Assembly (NCBI RefSeq): GCF_028372415.1
Contig: NC_092877.1
Location: forward strand, 388,690,342-388,754,341
Reading direction: 5' to 3'
Source of the DNA: Notamacropus eugenii
Taxonomy: Eukaryota > Chordata > Mammalia > Diprotodontia > Macropodidae
DNA: 64,000 nt
Shown one piece after another: positions 30,792 to 41,856 of the stretch. Each line of letters begins with the position of its first letter. Positions within the stretch are counted from its first letter, which is position 1. The notes under the pieces were generated by a model. It was not told the origin of the DNA and did not search any database. It worked only from the letters and a program-made list of their open reading frames with translations. The translations under genes and the position numbers were made by a program.

Positions 30792-31596
30792 CTTTGCTGT
30801 TGGGGGTGTAAGCTCAGTTCCATGTGGACAGTCTCGGGCAGGTAAAGGTGAGGACTTCTAAACCTTAGAGTTCTCATGAGGCCCCCCAGGGAACAGCAGG
30901 GAATTGAGGTGTGAGACCCGGCTATCTCGTGCATTTCCGCCTCTTCCCGTGGGAAACGTGCTGGGAGAGAGCATCCCTGCCCTCGAGATTGGCCCGGGGT
31001 CTGAGCACACCTATTGTTGTCTAACAGGCACGGTATTCAGGTGCAAACTATGCGGCGGGAGAGCTTAAGTAGGGTCAGGAAAGCCTGAAGGCGCTCTTAG
31101 CACTGAGGGGCCCTTAGAGGACTGAAGGCCCCTCTTCCCTCTTTCCTCTCTTCTCTCTTCCCTCTCCCCTCTCTCCCTCTTCCACTTCCGCTTCCAATCT
31201 CTTACTGTAAGATCTTTGCCTCCTTGGGAAGAGGATTCCTCTCTCCTAAGGAAGAGTTCCCCCTGCACATGTAAGGCCCCTCTTCCCTCTCTCCTCTCTT
31301 CTCTCTTCCCTCTCCCCTCTCTCCTTCTTCCACTTCCACTTCCAATCTCTTACTGTAAGATCTTTGCCTCCTTGGGAGATTTCTCTCTCCTCAGGAAGAG
31401 TTCCCCCTGCACATGTAGACATCATGAGCCGCCTGGGGATGAGGCTATCAAACCAAGACCCTGAATAAAGCCTAACCCTTGTTTGACTCTGGAAAGTCTC
31501 TTCTCTCATACGTTTATCCAGTTTGGCCAGCCGAAGACCTGCGATAGGTAAGGTAAGACTCGGGTAGCCCTTAGGCCTCTAGGCCTGACACTTTGC
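30792..31596 (+). mobile_element. Solo ERV LTR with 6-bp target duplication and internal tandem duplication
   Basis: The LTR runs 30,798-31,590 (793 bp), TGTTGG...GACA, flanked by perfect CTTTGC at 30,792-30,797 and 31,591-31,596. It shares the U3 start (AAGCTCAGTTC, CAGTCTCGGGCAGGTAAAGG) and the R/U5 end (TTGACTCTGG, TCTCTTCTCTCAT) with the LTR at 6520. AATAAA is at 31,464-31,469. Two copies of a 148-bp pyrimidine-rich unit explain its extra length. Confidence 0.9.
31125..31416 (+). repeat. 148-bp tandem duplication inside the LTR
   Basis: Copy 1 starts at 31,125 and copy 2 at 31,273, each opening AAGGCCCCTCTTCCCT and ending CCCCCTGCACATGT. Copy 2 lacks a few bases near 31,380. The LTR at 6520 has no such unit. 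Confidence 0.92.
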
Positions 31597-31789
31597 ATTC
31601 TTTGCTCCCAACCATATTGTCATTCTCATAACACTTAGAACCAGTAGAGACAAGGCTTAAGGTCCTCATGTTACACATTGGGAAACTGAGTCCCACACAA
31701 ATGAATTGACTTGCTCAAGTCTTGACTCAGACCCAGGCCCCTTGTCTCCCAAGCAAGGGTTTTTTCCACTATGGATTTCTTCTCTGCAA

Positions 31790-32810
31790 ACTGCTCTCCT
31801 TGTGCTGTTCCTGCCACCATCCCCTTGCTCAAGCTGTGCCTGCCGAAGTTTTCCCTCTCCTTAAAGACTTAGTCCCCCATGAAGCCTGACTTTGATTAGC
31901 TTCATGATGCACCCCCTCTCTGACCTCTCCTCCTCTATCTCTTTTGCTGGATCCTCCTCCAGACTACATCCTCTAACCATAGGTGTCCCTCAGGGTCCTG
32001 GGCCCCCTTCTCTTCTTCCTCTAGATACCTTCACTGGGTGACCTCATCATGGATTTAATGACACTCTCTATGCTGCTGGTTGTCAGATGTCCTTGTCCTC
32101 ACCCAATCTCACACCCCCAGTTGCTCTTCAGACATCTCAGACTTTACTGGTCCAGTAAACATCTTAAGCTCCTTTATATCCAAAACAGAACTTCTCTTTT
32201 CCCCCAAGCCCACTTCCTCCCCTATTATTGTAGAGGGCAACGTTGTCCTCCCAATCCCACAGACTTGAAGCTAGGTGTCAACCCTAGCTCTTCACACCCC
32301 CTACGTCCAATTTATTGCCAAGGCCAGTCAACTTCACCTTTGAAGCATCTCTTCTTCTTTCCTCAGACCCCCCCCCCCCCCCCCGCCATGCAACCCTCAG
32401 GCCTGGGGGGCTGTCTGCCTTCCTTTTCCCCTTCTCCCTCAGTTCAGCCTCCATTCAACCTCTAAAGTGATTTTCCTAAAGCTCAGGTCTGGCCATGCCA
32501 TCTCTTACTCAATAAGCTATCTCCAGGACCAAATGCAAAATCCTCTGTCTGACATTCAAAGCCCTTCATGATCAACCCCCTCCTACCTTTCCAGTCTTTA
32601 CTTCCTCCTCCCCACTCACTCTCTGATCTCATGACACTGACCCCCTCTCTTGCTGACACCCTCTGGACTCCAGACATCTTCATTGACCATCCCCCATTCC
32701 TGCACAGCAATCCATTCTCATCTCAGCCCCTGACTTCCTGGGATTCCTTCAAGCCCACCTAAAATCTCACTTTCTACAGAAAGCTTCTAATCCATTTCAA
32801 TGCCATATCT
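31790..32810 (+). mobile_element. L2-type LINE, 3' part
   Basis: Sense L2 remnant. It has the block before motif C ('gctggatcctcctccagact', 'ataggtgtccctcagggtcc') near 31,950 and the downstream C-T-rich region to about 32,800. A poly-C run lies at 32,370-32,383. Frame destroyed. Confidence 0.75.
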
Positions 32811-32829
32811 CCCATCTGGGAACTACTTC

Positions 32830-32833
<4 letters not shown>

Positions 32834-32874
<41 letters not shown>

Positions 32875-32888
32875 TACACACACAGACA
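32834..32888. repeat. (CA)n microsatellite
   Basis: About 19 CA units with CAGATA interruptions at the 3' end. Confidence 0.97.
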
Positions 32889-33589
32889 TTTTGTTGTAAA
32901 AGAAATATATAAGAGAAAAAGAACACAGTCTGGTCTGGTCACTTACTTGGCTGGAAGGAGAGAGGGATCACTGATGGATGGAGGACTATGCTCAGTGACA
33001 TGTCCCAGTGCACAGAGAAGGATGGCCCTTGGCATGTTGGGTGGATCACCTGTGGCAAACTTATGGGAGATCATGGAGAGGTTGTATGGGCTTGACAGGT
33101 GGGAGCAGAAGGAAGTTGGGCTGAATTGTTGGTGAGCACTGTCACATCTCGAGGAAGGCTTGGGTACATTTAATGGGGCTCGTGATTTCTTGCAGTGTCA
33201 CTGCTCTAGGGAGATGGGCACTAGAGTTCCATGAAGCTCCATGAGGAAGTCATTCCTGAAGGTGCCAAGTGGGCAGCCACCCCATGAGCTAGTTCTGGTA
33301 AAGTTTGGAGGCAGCACCACTTCCAAGGAAAGGAATAAGATGAGAGTCCACATGGATCTCAGGTGCTCCATCCTGACCTGCTCAGATGAGCTGCTGAGCC
33401 AGAAAAGGGGACAAAGGGCAGAAGGAAAAACCTCAGGGCCAATGGCCCTCCTTTGGGAGACCCTCAAAGCTCTCAGGTTGCCATTGCCAGCCCTCCTGGA
33501 GCTGCAACTAAGGGTTCAAAGATGAGCAGTATCATCAGGGCATTGAGTTCAAGTCTTTCTTCTTGGGGTGTGACTTAGCCTTTCCTATC

Positions 33590-33845
33590 TGCTGGGGGTA
33601 CAGTGGAGAGAGCTGGGCCTGAAATCAAGGAGAACCGAGTTCAAATCTGGCCACAGACACTTTCTAGCTGTGTGATCTTGGGCAAGCCTCTTCCCCTGGG
33701 CCTTTCCTCAGCAGAGATATGGGGAAAGTGATAGTATCTGCTTTCCAGGGTTGTTGTGAAGGTCAAATGAGATAATATTCATAAAGCACTCAGCACTCTG
33801 CCTGGCACATAGTAGGTACCCCACAAATGCCAGCTATTACTATGT
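33590..33845 (+). repeat. MIR/THER-type SINE, near full length
   Basis: Sense: 'ggtacagtggagagagctgg', 'ccgagttcaaatctggccac', 'agctgtgtgatcttgggcaa', then 'gttgttgtgaaggtcaaatg' and the end 'cctggcacatagtaggtacc'. Confidence 0.9.
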
Positions 33846-35101
33846 GTACCAATGAAGTTCTTTAGAAAATAATGAGTTTGTTGTATCTGAGCCCAGAGAA
33901 CAGAACTAGGGGGGTGGACAGAAATGGTAGGAAGTTCGCTTGTGATGGAGAGAGTGAGCAGTAAGAGAAGGAATGCCTGCCAGGAGGGTGTAGGGCAGAC
34001 GAGGGGTTCTCCCTGGGCTCCACTGACTCTATTTCAGAGAGATCTTTTGTGATCCTGTGAGTTTCATTTGGGTGTCTAAGGAAGGAAAGATTTCCCCAGA
34101 CCACCTGTGGGGCAGTCTGGTGGGTCCAGGACACAAGTTTTATAGAATCATAAGATTTAGAGACAGCTCTGTTCATAGCTTCACTTTCCATGGGAGAAAG
34201 CTAGCATGACTTCATCTAGGTCACTCGTGTAACTTCCAGAGGCAGGATTCAAACCTAGATCTCCAGACTTCAGAATGGAATGCTGATAGGTCAATGATCT
34301 TGAGGTGGGGACATCATGGAGGGGCCACCTGGAGGCCCCTACCGCCTCTGAGATCAGGTAGTTTACACCAGCCATGAAGACCTGAATGCCCCAGAATCTT
34401 TGTCAAGGCTGGGCACCACGGAGTCAGGAGAAAGTCAAGGGTGACGTGTGAACTCATTCAACCTTGGCTATAGCTTTTATTAATTGAAATCAAGGGAAGC
34501 CCATTAAATTTTGTGTTTTTTAAATTAACAGCAATAAAAACAGCACCCCTCCCCCCCCAGCCTTGACTCTAACCTAAATGCATTTTTTTTCCTACAGAGA
34601 CTCACAAGGACAGGCGGTTAGGCATGATGGGAGAACACAGTTAAATCACAAATCTTTGGAAATATTAAATGATGTTAATGCCTACTTGTGTTCCCTGACA
34701 TTTGGCTCATTTCCCATGGATCCCACTTGATTCCAGAAAATCCTGGCTTGGTGGGAACTGTGAGGCAGATCATGGTTCTGTCGTTCTGGCTCAAGCCCCC
34801 AGCCACGGCATTCTCTACCAGAAGACCGATGGAGAACCAAGCCAGTGAGCCATCATCACCTATGCCCAGAAGGGGTCCCCAAGTCAGAGAGTGGGAACCT
34901 TCTCAATGGTCCAGAAGGGAAGCCTGAGTCTAAGAGAAGCAAAGCAAGGTATCTGCTTCTAGTCCCTTTCAAGGCTACACATCGATGCAGACCCAGGCTT
35001 CACAGCAACAGCAGCCATTGTGTGGTGTCTGGAGTTTACCAAAGCTCTTCCCACATAATTCTCTCACATAGGGACTGGGGTTATTATCCTTATTTTACAG
35101 A

Positions 35102-35102
<1 letters not shown>

Positions 35103-35174
<72 letters not shown>
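35103..35174. repeat. (ACT)24 microsatellite
   Basis: 24 uninterrupted ACT units, at the boundary of two MIR-like segments. Confidence 0.98.
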
Positions 35175-35175
35175 G

Positions 35176-35440
35176 CCACCATTTAACATTTATATAATGC
35201 CTATTATGTGCCAGGCACTTTACATATATGATCTCATTTAACCCTCACAGCACCCCTGGGAGGTAGGTACTGCTATTATCCCCATTTTACAGATGAAAAA
35301 AAACTGAGGCAGGCAGAGGGGAGGGTGCTTTGCCCAGGGTCACACAGCCAGGAAGCGTCTGAGGCCAGATCTGAATTCAGTTCTTCCTGACTACAGGCCC
35401 AGCGCTGAAGGTGCCGTGCTGTACTGAATGAAGTTCTGGG
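35176..35440 (-). repeat. MIR/THER-type SINE
   Basis: Reverse-oriented: 'tatgtgccaggcactttaca', 'ccccattttacagatgaaaa', 'cagggtcacacagccaggaa'. Confidence 0.88.
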
Positions 35441-36109
35441 CATTTCAGTATCTTGCTCAAGGTCTGACATTGAGGGAAGATCAGAGCAATTTCCACAGCA
35501 GGCCTCCTGACTATTCCTGCCCCATCCCAGTGTCTCTCATAAGCTCAGACCAATAAAGTGACCATAAGAGCTTGAGAGTGGCTTAAGAGAAGATTCCAGA
35601 TTCACGAACATATCTCTTGAGGTCTGAATATCAGAGAAGATGGCTGAGGGGTGGGAGTTCGGACCTGGGCAGAGCAGGGAGCTGCAGTGCCAGGTTGCTA
35701 CGGGGATGGCTTGGGCTTGTGCCCAGAGAGTGAGAGTTTGGCCACTAGAGGGACCCCTAGCCCTTATCTCCCTCAGGCTGGAAGACTGTTTGTCAGTGGG
35801 CAGCACCCTTTCTCCCAGGGATGACCTGCTCCTGTCTGTTACCCTCATGCCTCACCTGGCTCCCTCTTCACTGTAACCTTACAGGATCCTTAGTTTCTTT
35901 CAGCCCTCAGCACAGGACCACCTCCTATGTCATGCCTTTCATGACCCCTACCTCAGCCTTAGTGCTCTCCCTGCAATAAGGAGAGACCTCAAGTACAGAG
36001 ATGTCCATCGATGGCAGGAGCTGTTGCTGTATGACTTGAAGGCAGGCAGAAGAGACACCTCTCCATCTGATATAAGGGTGATGGAGGAGAGAGTTCTGGG
36101 GCGGGTTGA

Positions 36110-37725
36110 TAGGTCCTGCCTTTTGATCCTATTTCTGCATTTTCTGAGACAATCACAACAGCCTCATTGCCTGGGTCAGCTCTGGGCTCTCACTGCAGCA
36201 AAGCAAACATTCTTTTCCTTCCTCATCAATTTCCTACATCATTCTCTATGGAAACGCTTCCAAATCTTCTCATCCCGCCTCTAACTTCCCATGGCTCCTC
36301 CTTCCTCTCAGCTATAAAACCCCAATTCATGTCCCCTAAAATTGAGACCATTCACCAAGAAGAACCCCTTACCCCCTCCCCCCCAGCTTCCATCACTCAG
36401 ACCAATTCCCCCATTTTCTTCTCTTCAGGTCCCCATCTCACATGACAATGTCACCTTTCTCCTTACTGAGCAAATCCCAAAGGTATGTGCGCACCCCTTT
36501 GTTCCCATGCCCTCCTAAATCTTCCAGAAGATTATCATAACCTCACGCTTATTTCTAATCTCTCACTACCAAGTGGCTCCTTTCCAGCTGCCTACAAACA
36601 TGCCTCTATCTCCTTCCTCCTTCAAAGAGTCTTCACTTGATCTGTCCATCCCCATCTGTCTATCCCCATGCCTCTCTTCTCTTTTCTGGCCAAACTCTTG
36701 TGAAAGGCATCTCTGCCTCCACTTACTGTCCTCTCACTTTCTTCTAAGCCCTCTACAGTCTGACTCCTAACTCCAAACTGCCTTCTTCCAAGTTACCAAT
36801 GATCTTGGCGAACCTTTCTCAATCCTCATGGTTCTTGACTCTACAGCCTCTGACACTGTTGAACACGTCTCCTGTAGACTCTCTTCTCTGGGCTCTCATG
36901 GTGTTGCCCTCTCCCAGCTCTCATCCCATATGGCAGACCACTCACCCCTCAGATCTCTGTTCTTCAACTGTGGTGGGCTCACCAGTAGTGAGTACTGCCA
37001 AGGCTCTGTCCTGGTCTCTTGTCCTGAAGGATCAAATGAAGTGACATTTGTAAAAGTGCCATAGCAGGTACTTAATACACATTTGCTCCCTTTCTTTGTT
37101 CCCCTTCCTGCTTCTGTCTTCATTCTACATGAGCTCCATGGCAATTTCATCAGCTCCCATGAGTTCAATGACCATCTCTATGAAGACAGTTACCAGATGT
37201 ACATAGCTACCTCTAGTCTTCCCAAGCTTTCAGTCTCATATCACCAACTACCTGTTGGATGTTTCTAGCTGGAGGTTCCAGAGGCATCTTAGACTCAACA
37301 TGCCCCAAGAGAACTCGGCATCTTTTACCCCTAACCCTGCCCCCTTCATTACTGGACACTTCCAGTCACCAAGGATTCCAGCTGCAGAATCATTTTCTCG
37401 GTTTCTGTCACCCACCTCACTTATGCAGTCCCTTGCTGAATCTTGCAATGTCTACTTCACCATATCTTCAACCTGGCTCCTTCTCTCTATCCACACAGCT
37501 ACAGTCCTAATTCAGCTTAATCACTTGGGCCTTGGACAATCTCAATAGGTTCCTAGTTAGTCTCTCTGCCCCTCTCTGGCTGATCTTCCACTCATTGGCC
37601 AAGGTCTGATTGTATCATCCTCATTCCCCCCTTTAATGACACCTTCTCCCTTTCTTTGTATCCCCAGAATTTAGCATGGACTCTGGCACAAGGTAAGTGC
37701 TCCATATTTACTTGTTAGTTGACTG
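36110..37725 (+). mobile_element. L2-type LINE, 3' part
   Basis: Long sense L2 remnant. It has an equivalent of the motif C region near 37,155-37,200 ('gagttcaatgaccatctcta'), the block 'gtttctagctggaggttcca' at 37,261, and the terminal 'gactctggcacaaggtaagt' near 37,680. Short open frames in it are shadows of the dead ORF. Confidence 0.75.
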
Positions 37726-37854
37726 ACTGACTAACTGACTAGAGGAGTGGGGAATGTTGAGAGGACTCACACTTAGCCAACTCAGCATTGCCCCAGGACT
37801 CCAGGGTCTGACGAAGGATCTAAAAGCACACGAACATTTAGCACCATTGAACTG

Positions 37855-38105
37855 ACATGTTTGGGCCACCAGAGCACTGGCCTTGGAGTCAGGCTGACTC
37901 ATCTTCCTGAATTCAAATCTGACCTCAGACGCTTACTAGCTGTGTGACCCTGGGCAAATCACTTCACTCTGTTTGCCTCAGTTTCCTTATCTGGAAGATG
38001 AGCTAGAGGAGTAAATGGCAAACTGCTCCACTCTCCACTCCACTCTTTACCAAGAAAACCCCAAGTGGAGCCATGAAGAGTTGGACACAACTGAAAAACA
38101 ACACA
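37855..38105 (+). mobile_element. tRNA-RTE SINE
   Basis: B box 'gaattcaaatctgacc', 'tgtgaccctgggcaaatcac', and the RTE-like tail 'gagttggacacaactgaaaa'. A short internal insertion (CTCCACTCTCCACTCCA) lies near 38,030. Confidence 0.85.
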
Positions 38106-38394
38106 GCAGCAAATGGTCATAAGAAGTTCATCTATGTAGAACACCAGAGTTCAAATCCCATCTCTGCTAATTACCACCTGGCTGAGCCAGGCGTCAGTTT
38201 CCTCCCCTGGAAAAAGACAGGTTTGGCCTCAGAGGGACTTGAGACCACGCCCAGCTATAAATGTAGGACCCCACCTAAGTAACGTCATATACAGGAGATC
38301 TGTCTTAAGAAGTTAACGTTCTCTCTCACACTTGAAGGAGGCTGTTTGAGCACCCTGGCTTAGTGTCCCATCAGAGCACCCTTGAGCAAATCAT

Positions 38395-38640
38395 AGCTTT
38401 GGGGACCATGTTTTGAAAGAATCCTGACAATCTGCAGCATGTCCAGAAGAGGAAGCGAGCAAGGGCTGCCCAGAGCATGAAAGCTGGGCCATATACAGAC
38501 CAATAGGAGGAACCAGGAAAAGATGCAGGGGAACTTGCTTAATTTTGTTCAGGCTTGGAAGGGTTCTCATGTGGAGGATAATAAGAACTGATCTGTGCAG
38601 TGACCACTCTAGCAGGGTGCTAGAGCACTCTTCTCGGTCC
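38395..38640 (+). repeat. CR1/L3-type LINE fragment
   Basis: Blocks such as 'cagcatgtccagaagaggaa' and 'aagggttctcatgtggagga' resemble the conserved 3' region of CR1/L3. Degenerate. Confidence 0.45.
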
Positions 38641-40590
38641 CTGGAGCATCACCAGAGGTGAGCAGTGGCCCTAAGGGAACTGCCTCTTATTCTTGGGTTT
38701 GGTAAAGACTGACTGACCTGGAGAGGGGGATCTTATTTCTTTCACTATTTTCTTTCAGTATTTTTCCTTTGACTTTTCCTCCTCCAGGCTTGGATGTTGC
38801 TTAGCGTCCAAACCCTGTAGGGTGTGGAGAGCTGGGTGCTGGCCTCAGAGGCTCAGGGGACTGTCCCTTCTCCAAATTTGAGCTCAGGACCTCCCACCAT
38901 ACAGAGGATGCCCTGGGGAGGAAGACAAGCTGGCTGGTGACAAACTGAGCTGGCACTGGGGCTGCCCTTTCTCCTGCCCTCAGCCTTCCTGGTTGGCACC
39001 ACGAAGGAGGGGTCTCTGCCTCTGCACTGGACTGTGGAGCTGTCATGTACTGTAGAATGTTGAATAGGAAGAGATTGGGAGCTTCCCAGCTCGCCCTTTT
39101 AATCTTGTCCGTTGCTATAGAAACCGCTCGATTGCAGTAATTACTCATGGTGTGTGGTGAGCTTCCCACTCCCTGATGTCAGTGCAGATTTGGAAAATAA
39201 GAAATAAAAATCTTGTCTTGGTCATGGCAAATGTTTATTCACAACAAATCACTGCCAAGTTCTAGTGGACTCTAACTTTCTGCCCGGTGGCACAGGGCTC
39301 TCTCTGAGTCTCCCAGGATGCCTCCCTCTCCACCCCCTCACTCACACTCAGGCACCACTCCAGATGACCTTGTCCTCTGGGCTAGAGGATTCTCACTGGG
39401 CTCTGAATGCCGCTCTGTGTGCCTGGGGAGTGATGAGCTGGCAGCCTCCCACCCTGGCGCGGCATCTGCCATATTTTGGCACCAACTGTAATGGGACATT
39501 CCAGGTTATTTGATGGTGATTATTATTCTAATTCATGGTGATCACGATAACTATCATTTCCTGAAATGGCAGGTGTTGTCTGAGGCTCAAAGTCCTTTGA
39601 AAATAAAGGTGTGACCATTATTTGGGGGGTTGATTGATAGTAATGTAGATGTTAGGATTCCTTGGCTGGAGCTTCCTCTCTTAGCAAGAAGGCATTTCAC
39701 CAACATCTCACTTCATTAGCTCTCCCTCTCTGTGCCTGCCAAGGCTCAAGGCAGGCAGCACTGGTTGGGGATCTGTGGGGGGCTGACTCCCACGTCAGCA
39801 AAGGTCTTCACAGTGGTGCGGTTGTGCCAGGTTCCATCCACACAGCCAATATGGGCAGGGAGCTGCCTGAGAGCTCCAGGAGTCAGTGACAGAAGACTGG
39901 GCAGCTCTGAGGACTCACAATCCCCAACTGCACAGAATTCAGTAGAAAAGTCAAACATTTTGGCAGGTGGCAATTATCCTCAGATGAAGGAGGGTGTTTT
40001 GAATTTGTCAGACTGCTGTTACATCTATTAGCCAAAAGAATTTTCTTTGGGTCTTCTGTATGATCAGTCTCTGGCCATACAAGCCCCTGCCTCATGAACC
40101 CACTGCCTCACAGGGGAGACCAGATCAGCATGGACCATGCTGGACTTTTGGTGTGAATGATTCCTTTCCAAGGGCCTTCCTCAGACCCTCCATTTCAGAC
40201 CTAGTCTCCTGTTGGACAAGGACTAGTCTAGCCCCGCCTTTCTTTCTTTCTTTACAGAAGAAATGCCCCTTTGCTCTTCCTCCGCAGGAAGAGAAGAAGA
40301 ATGAAATGCCCTGGCTTTCTTCAAGTCCCAGGTAAATTCGCACCTGGGGGACCATCTCCAGTCCTCCTGATCTATATCTGGCCACTGGACCCAGATGGCT
40401 GCGGAAGAGAAAGTGAGGCTGGTAGCTATGCACAGCCCTCCCTCACGTTCCATTCACTTGCAAGTCATGGTTTCACCTTCTTGATGTCATGGTCCTCTTC
40501 TAGAAAGAAGGGAAACCACAACAACAGTATCCCACCTCCAAGTCTTTCTCCATCCCCTTTCATTTTACAGATTCCCTCTGTCAGCTGTTT
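38641..40590. other. Intergenic, no gene seen
   Basis: Mostly unique sequence with no supported exon, repeat or RNA gene. Confidence 0.5.
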
Positions 40591-40594
40591 CCAA

Positions 40595-40725
40595 CTTCTT
40601 TCCATGGGCAGTTCTTTTAATCTTCTCTCTCCATTAGACTGTGAACTTTCCTTTTTCTTTCTGCCCTCATCTCTTAGCCTGGCACATAGTAGGCACTTAA
40701 TGTTGATTGACTGACTAACTTTTGG
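40595..40725 (+). repeat. L2/MIR-type 3' end
   Basis: Ends 'agcctggcacatagtaggca' followed by 'cttaatgttgattgactgac'. Confidence 0.6.
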
Positions 40726-41084
40726 ACCCTGCCCCTGAGACTCTGGGCTCTTACAGGCAAATGTTTGCCTTGTCTGGATCAGTTCTCAACACCACTTGGT
40801 GGCCATTTCTACACCATGCCTTTATTAGAAGGTAAGCTTCTGGATAACAGCAACTCTCTTCCATGTTTGTATTTTTACCCCTTCTTCCTAGTCTACACTT
40901 GGACATGTGGCACAGGCTTAGTATACTTTTTTTTATCTTTCTCTGTCTCTCTTTCCCTCCTGGATCACTGCCTTGTCATGAGGGTTGTTGGGGAATTGGA
41001 GGAGGATTGCTTAGTTCAATGAAATTATGAGCTATTCTGGGCAGGGTTACCAAAGACAGATAGGTCACAGTGGAGAGTTCTGGC

Positions 41085-41205
41085 AAGAGGTGATTCACTG
41101 GAGAAGAAAATGGCAAACCACTCCAGGATCTTTGCCAAGAAAACCCCAAAGCGGGCAGTAAGAGTTGGGCATGACTGAAACAGCTGAACAAAAACAACCC
41201 AGGGA
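41085..41205 (+). mobile_element. tRNA-RTE SINE, 3' half
   Basis: 'aaaatggcaaaccactccag' to 'gcatgactgaaacagctgaa' and an ACAAAAACAA tail. The tRNA head is missing. Confidence 0.8.
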
Positions 41206-41856
41206 AAACCATCAGGCTATATAAGTACAACCAAACAATATCCGTTATGAATATGACAATGGAAAGGATGAATATATTTTCCTTAGACCTGGTAGATAGA
41301 ATGCCAGAGGAATTATGGACAGAGGTTTACAGTATTGTGCAAGAGGTAGCAACAAAAACATTCTAAAGAAAAAAGAAGAGGAGGAAAGTAAAATGGTGGC
41401 ATGATGAAGCTTAACGAATAGCTGAGGAAAGAAGGAATGCAAAAAGTGAAGGAGAAAGGGAAAGACATACTCATGTGAATGCAGAATTCCAGAGAGTAGC
41501 AAGGAGAGAAAAGAAGGTTTTCTTAAATGAGCAATACAAAAAAATAGAAGAAAAAATAGAATGGGAAAGATAAGAGATCTCTTCAAGAAAATTAGAAATA
41601 GGGAATTTTCATGCAAAAATGGGCATGATAAAAGCCCAAAGTGGTAGGGAATTAGCAGAAATAGAAGAGATTAAGAAAGGTGGCAAGGATACACAGAAGA
41701 ACCAAGAAAGATCTTAACATTCCCCATAACCACAGTGGTGTCATTACTGATCCGGAGCCAGATATCCTCGACAACCAAGTCAAGTGGGTCCTGGGAAGCA
41801 TTTCTAACAACACAGCTAGTGTAGGTGATGGAATTGTAGCTGAGCTACTTTTAAAA

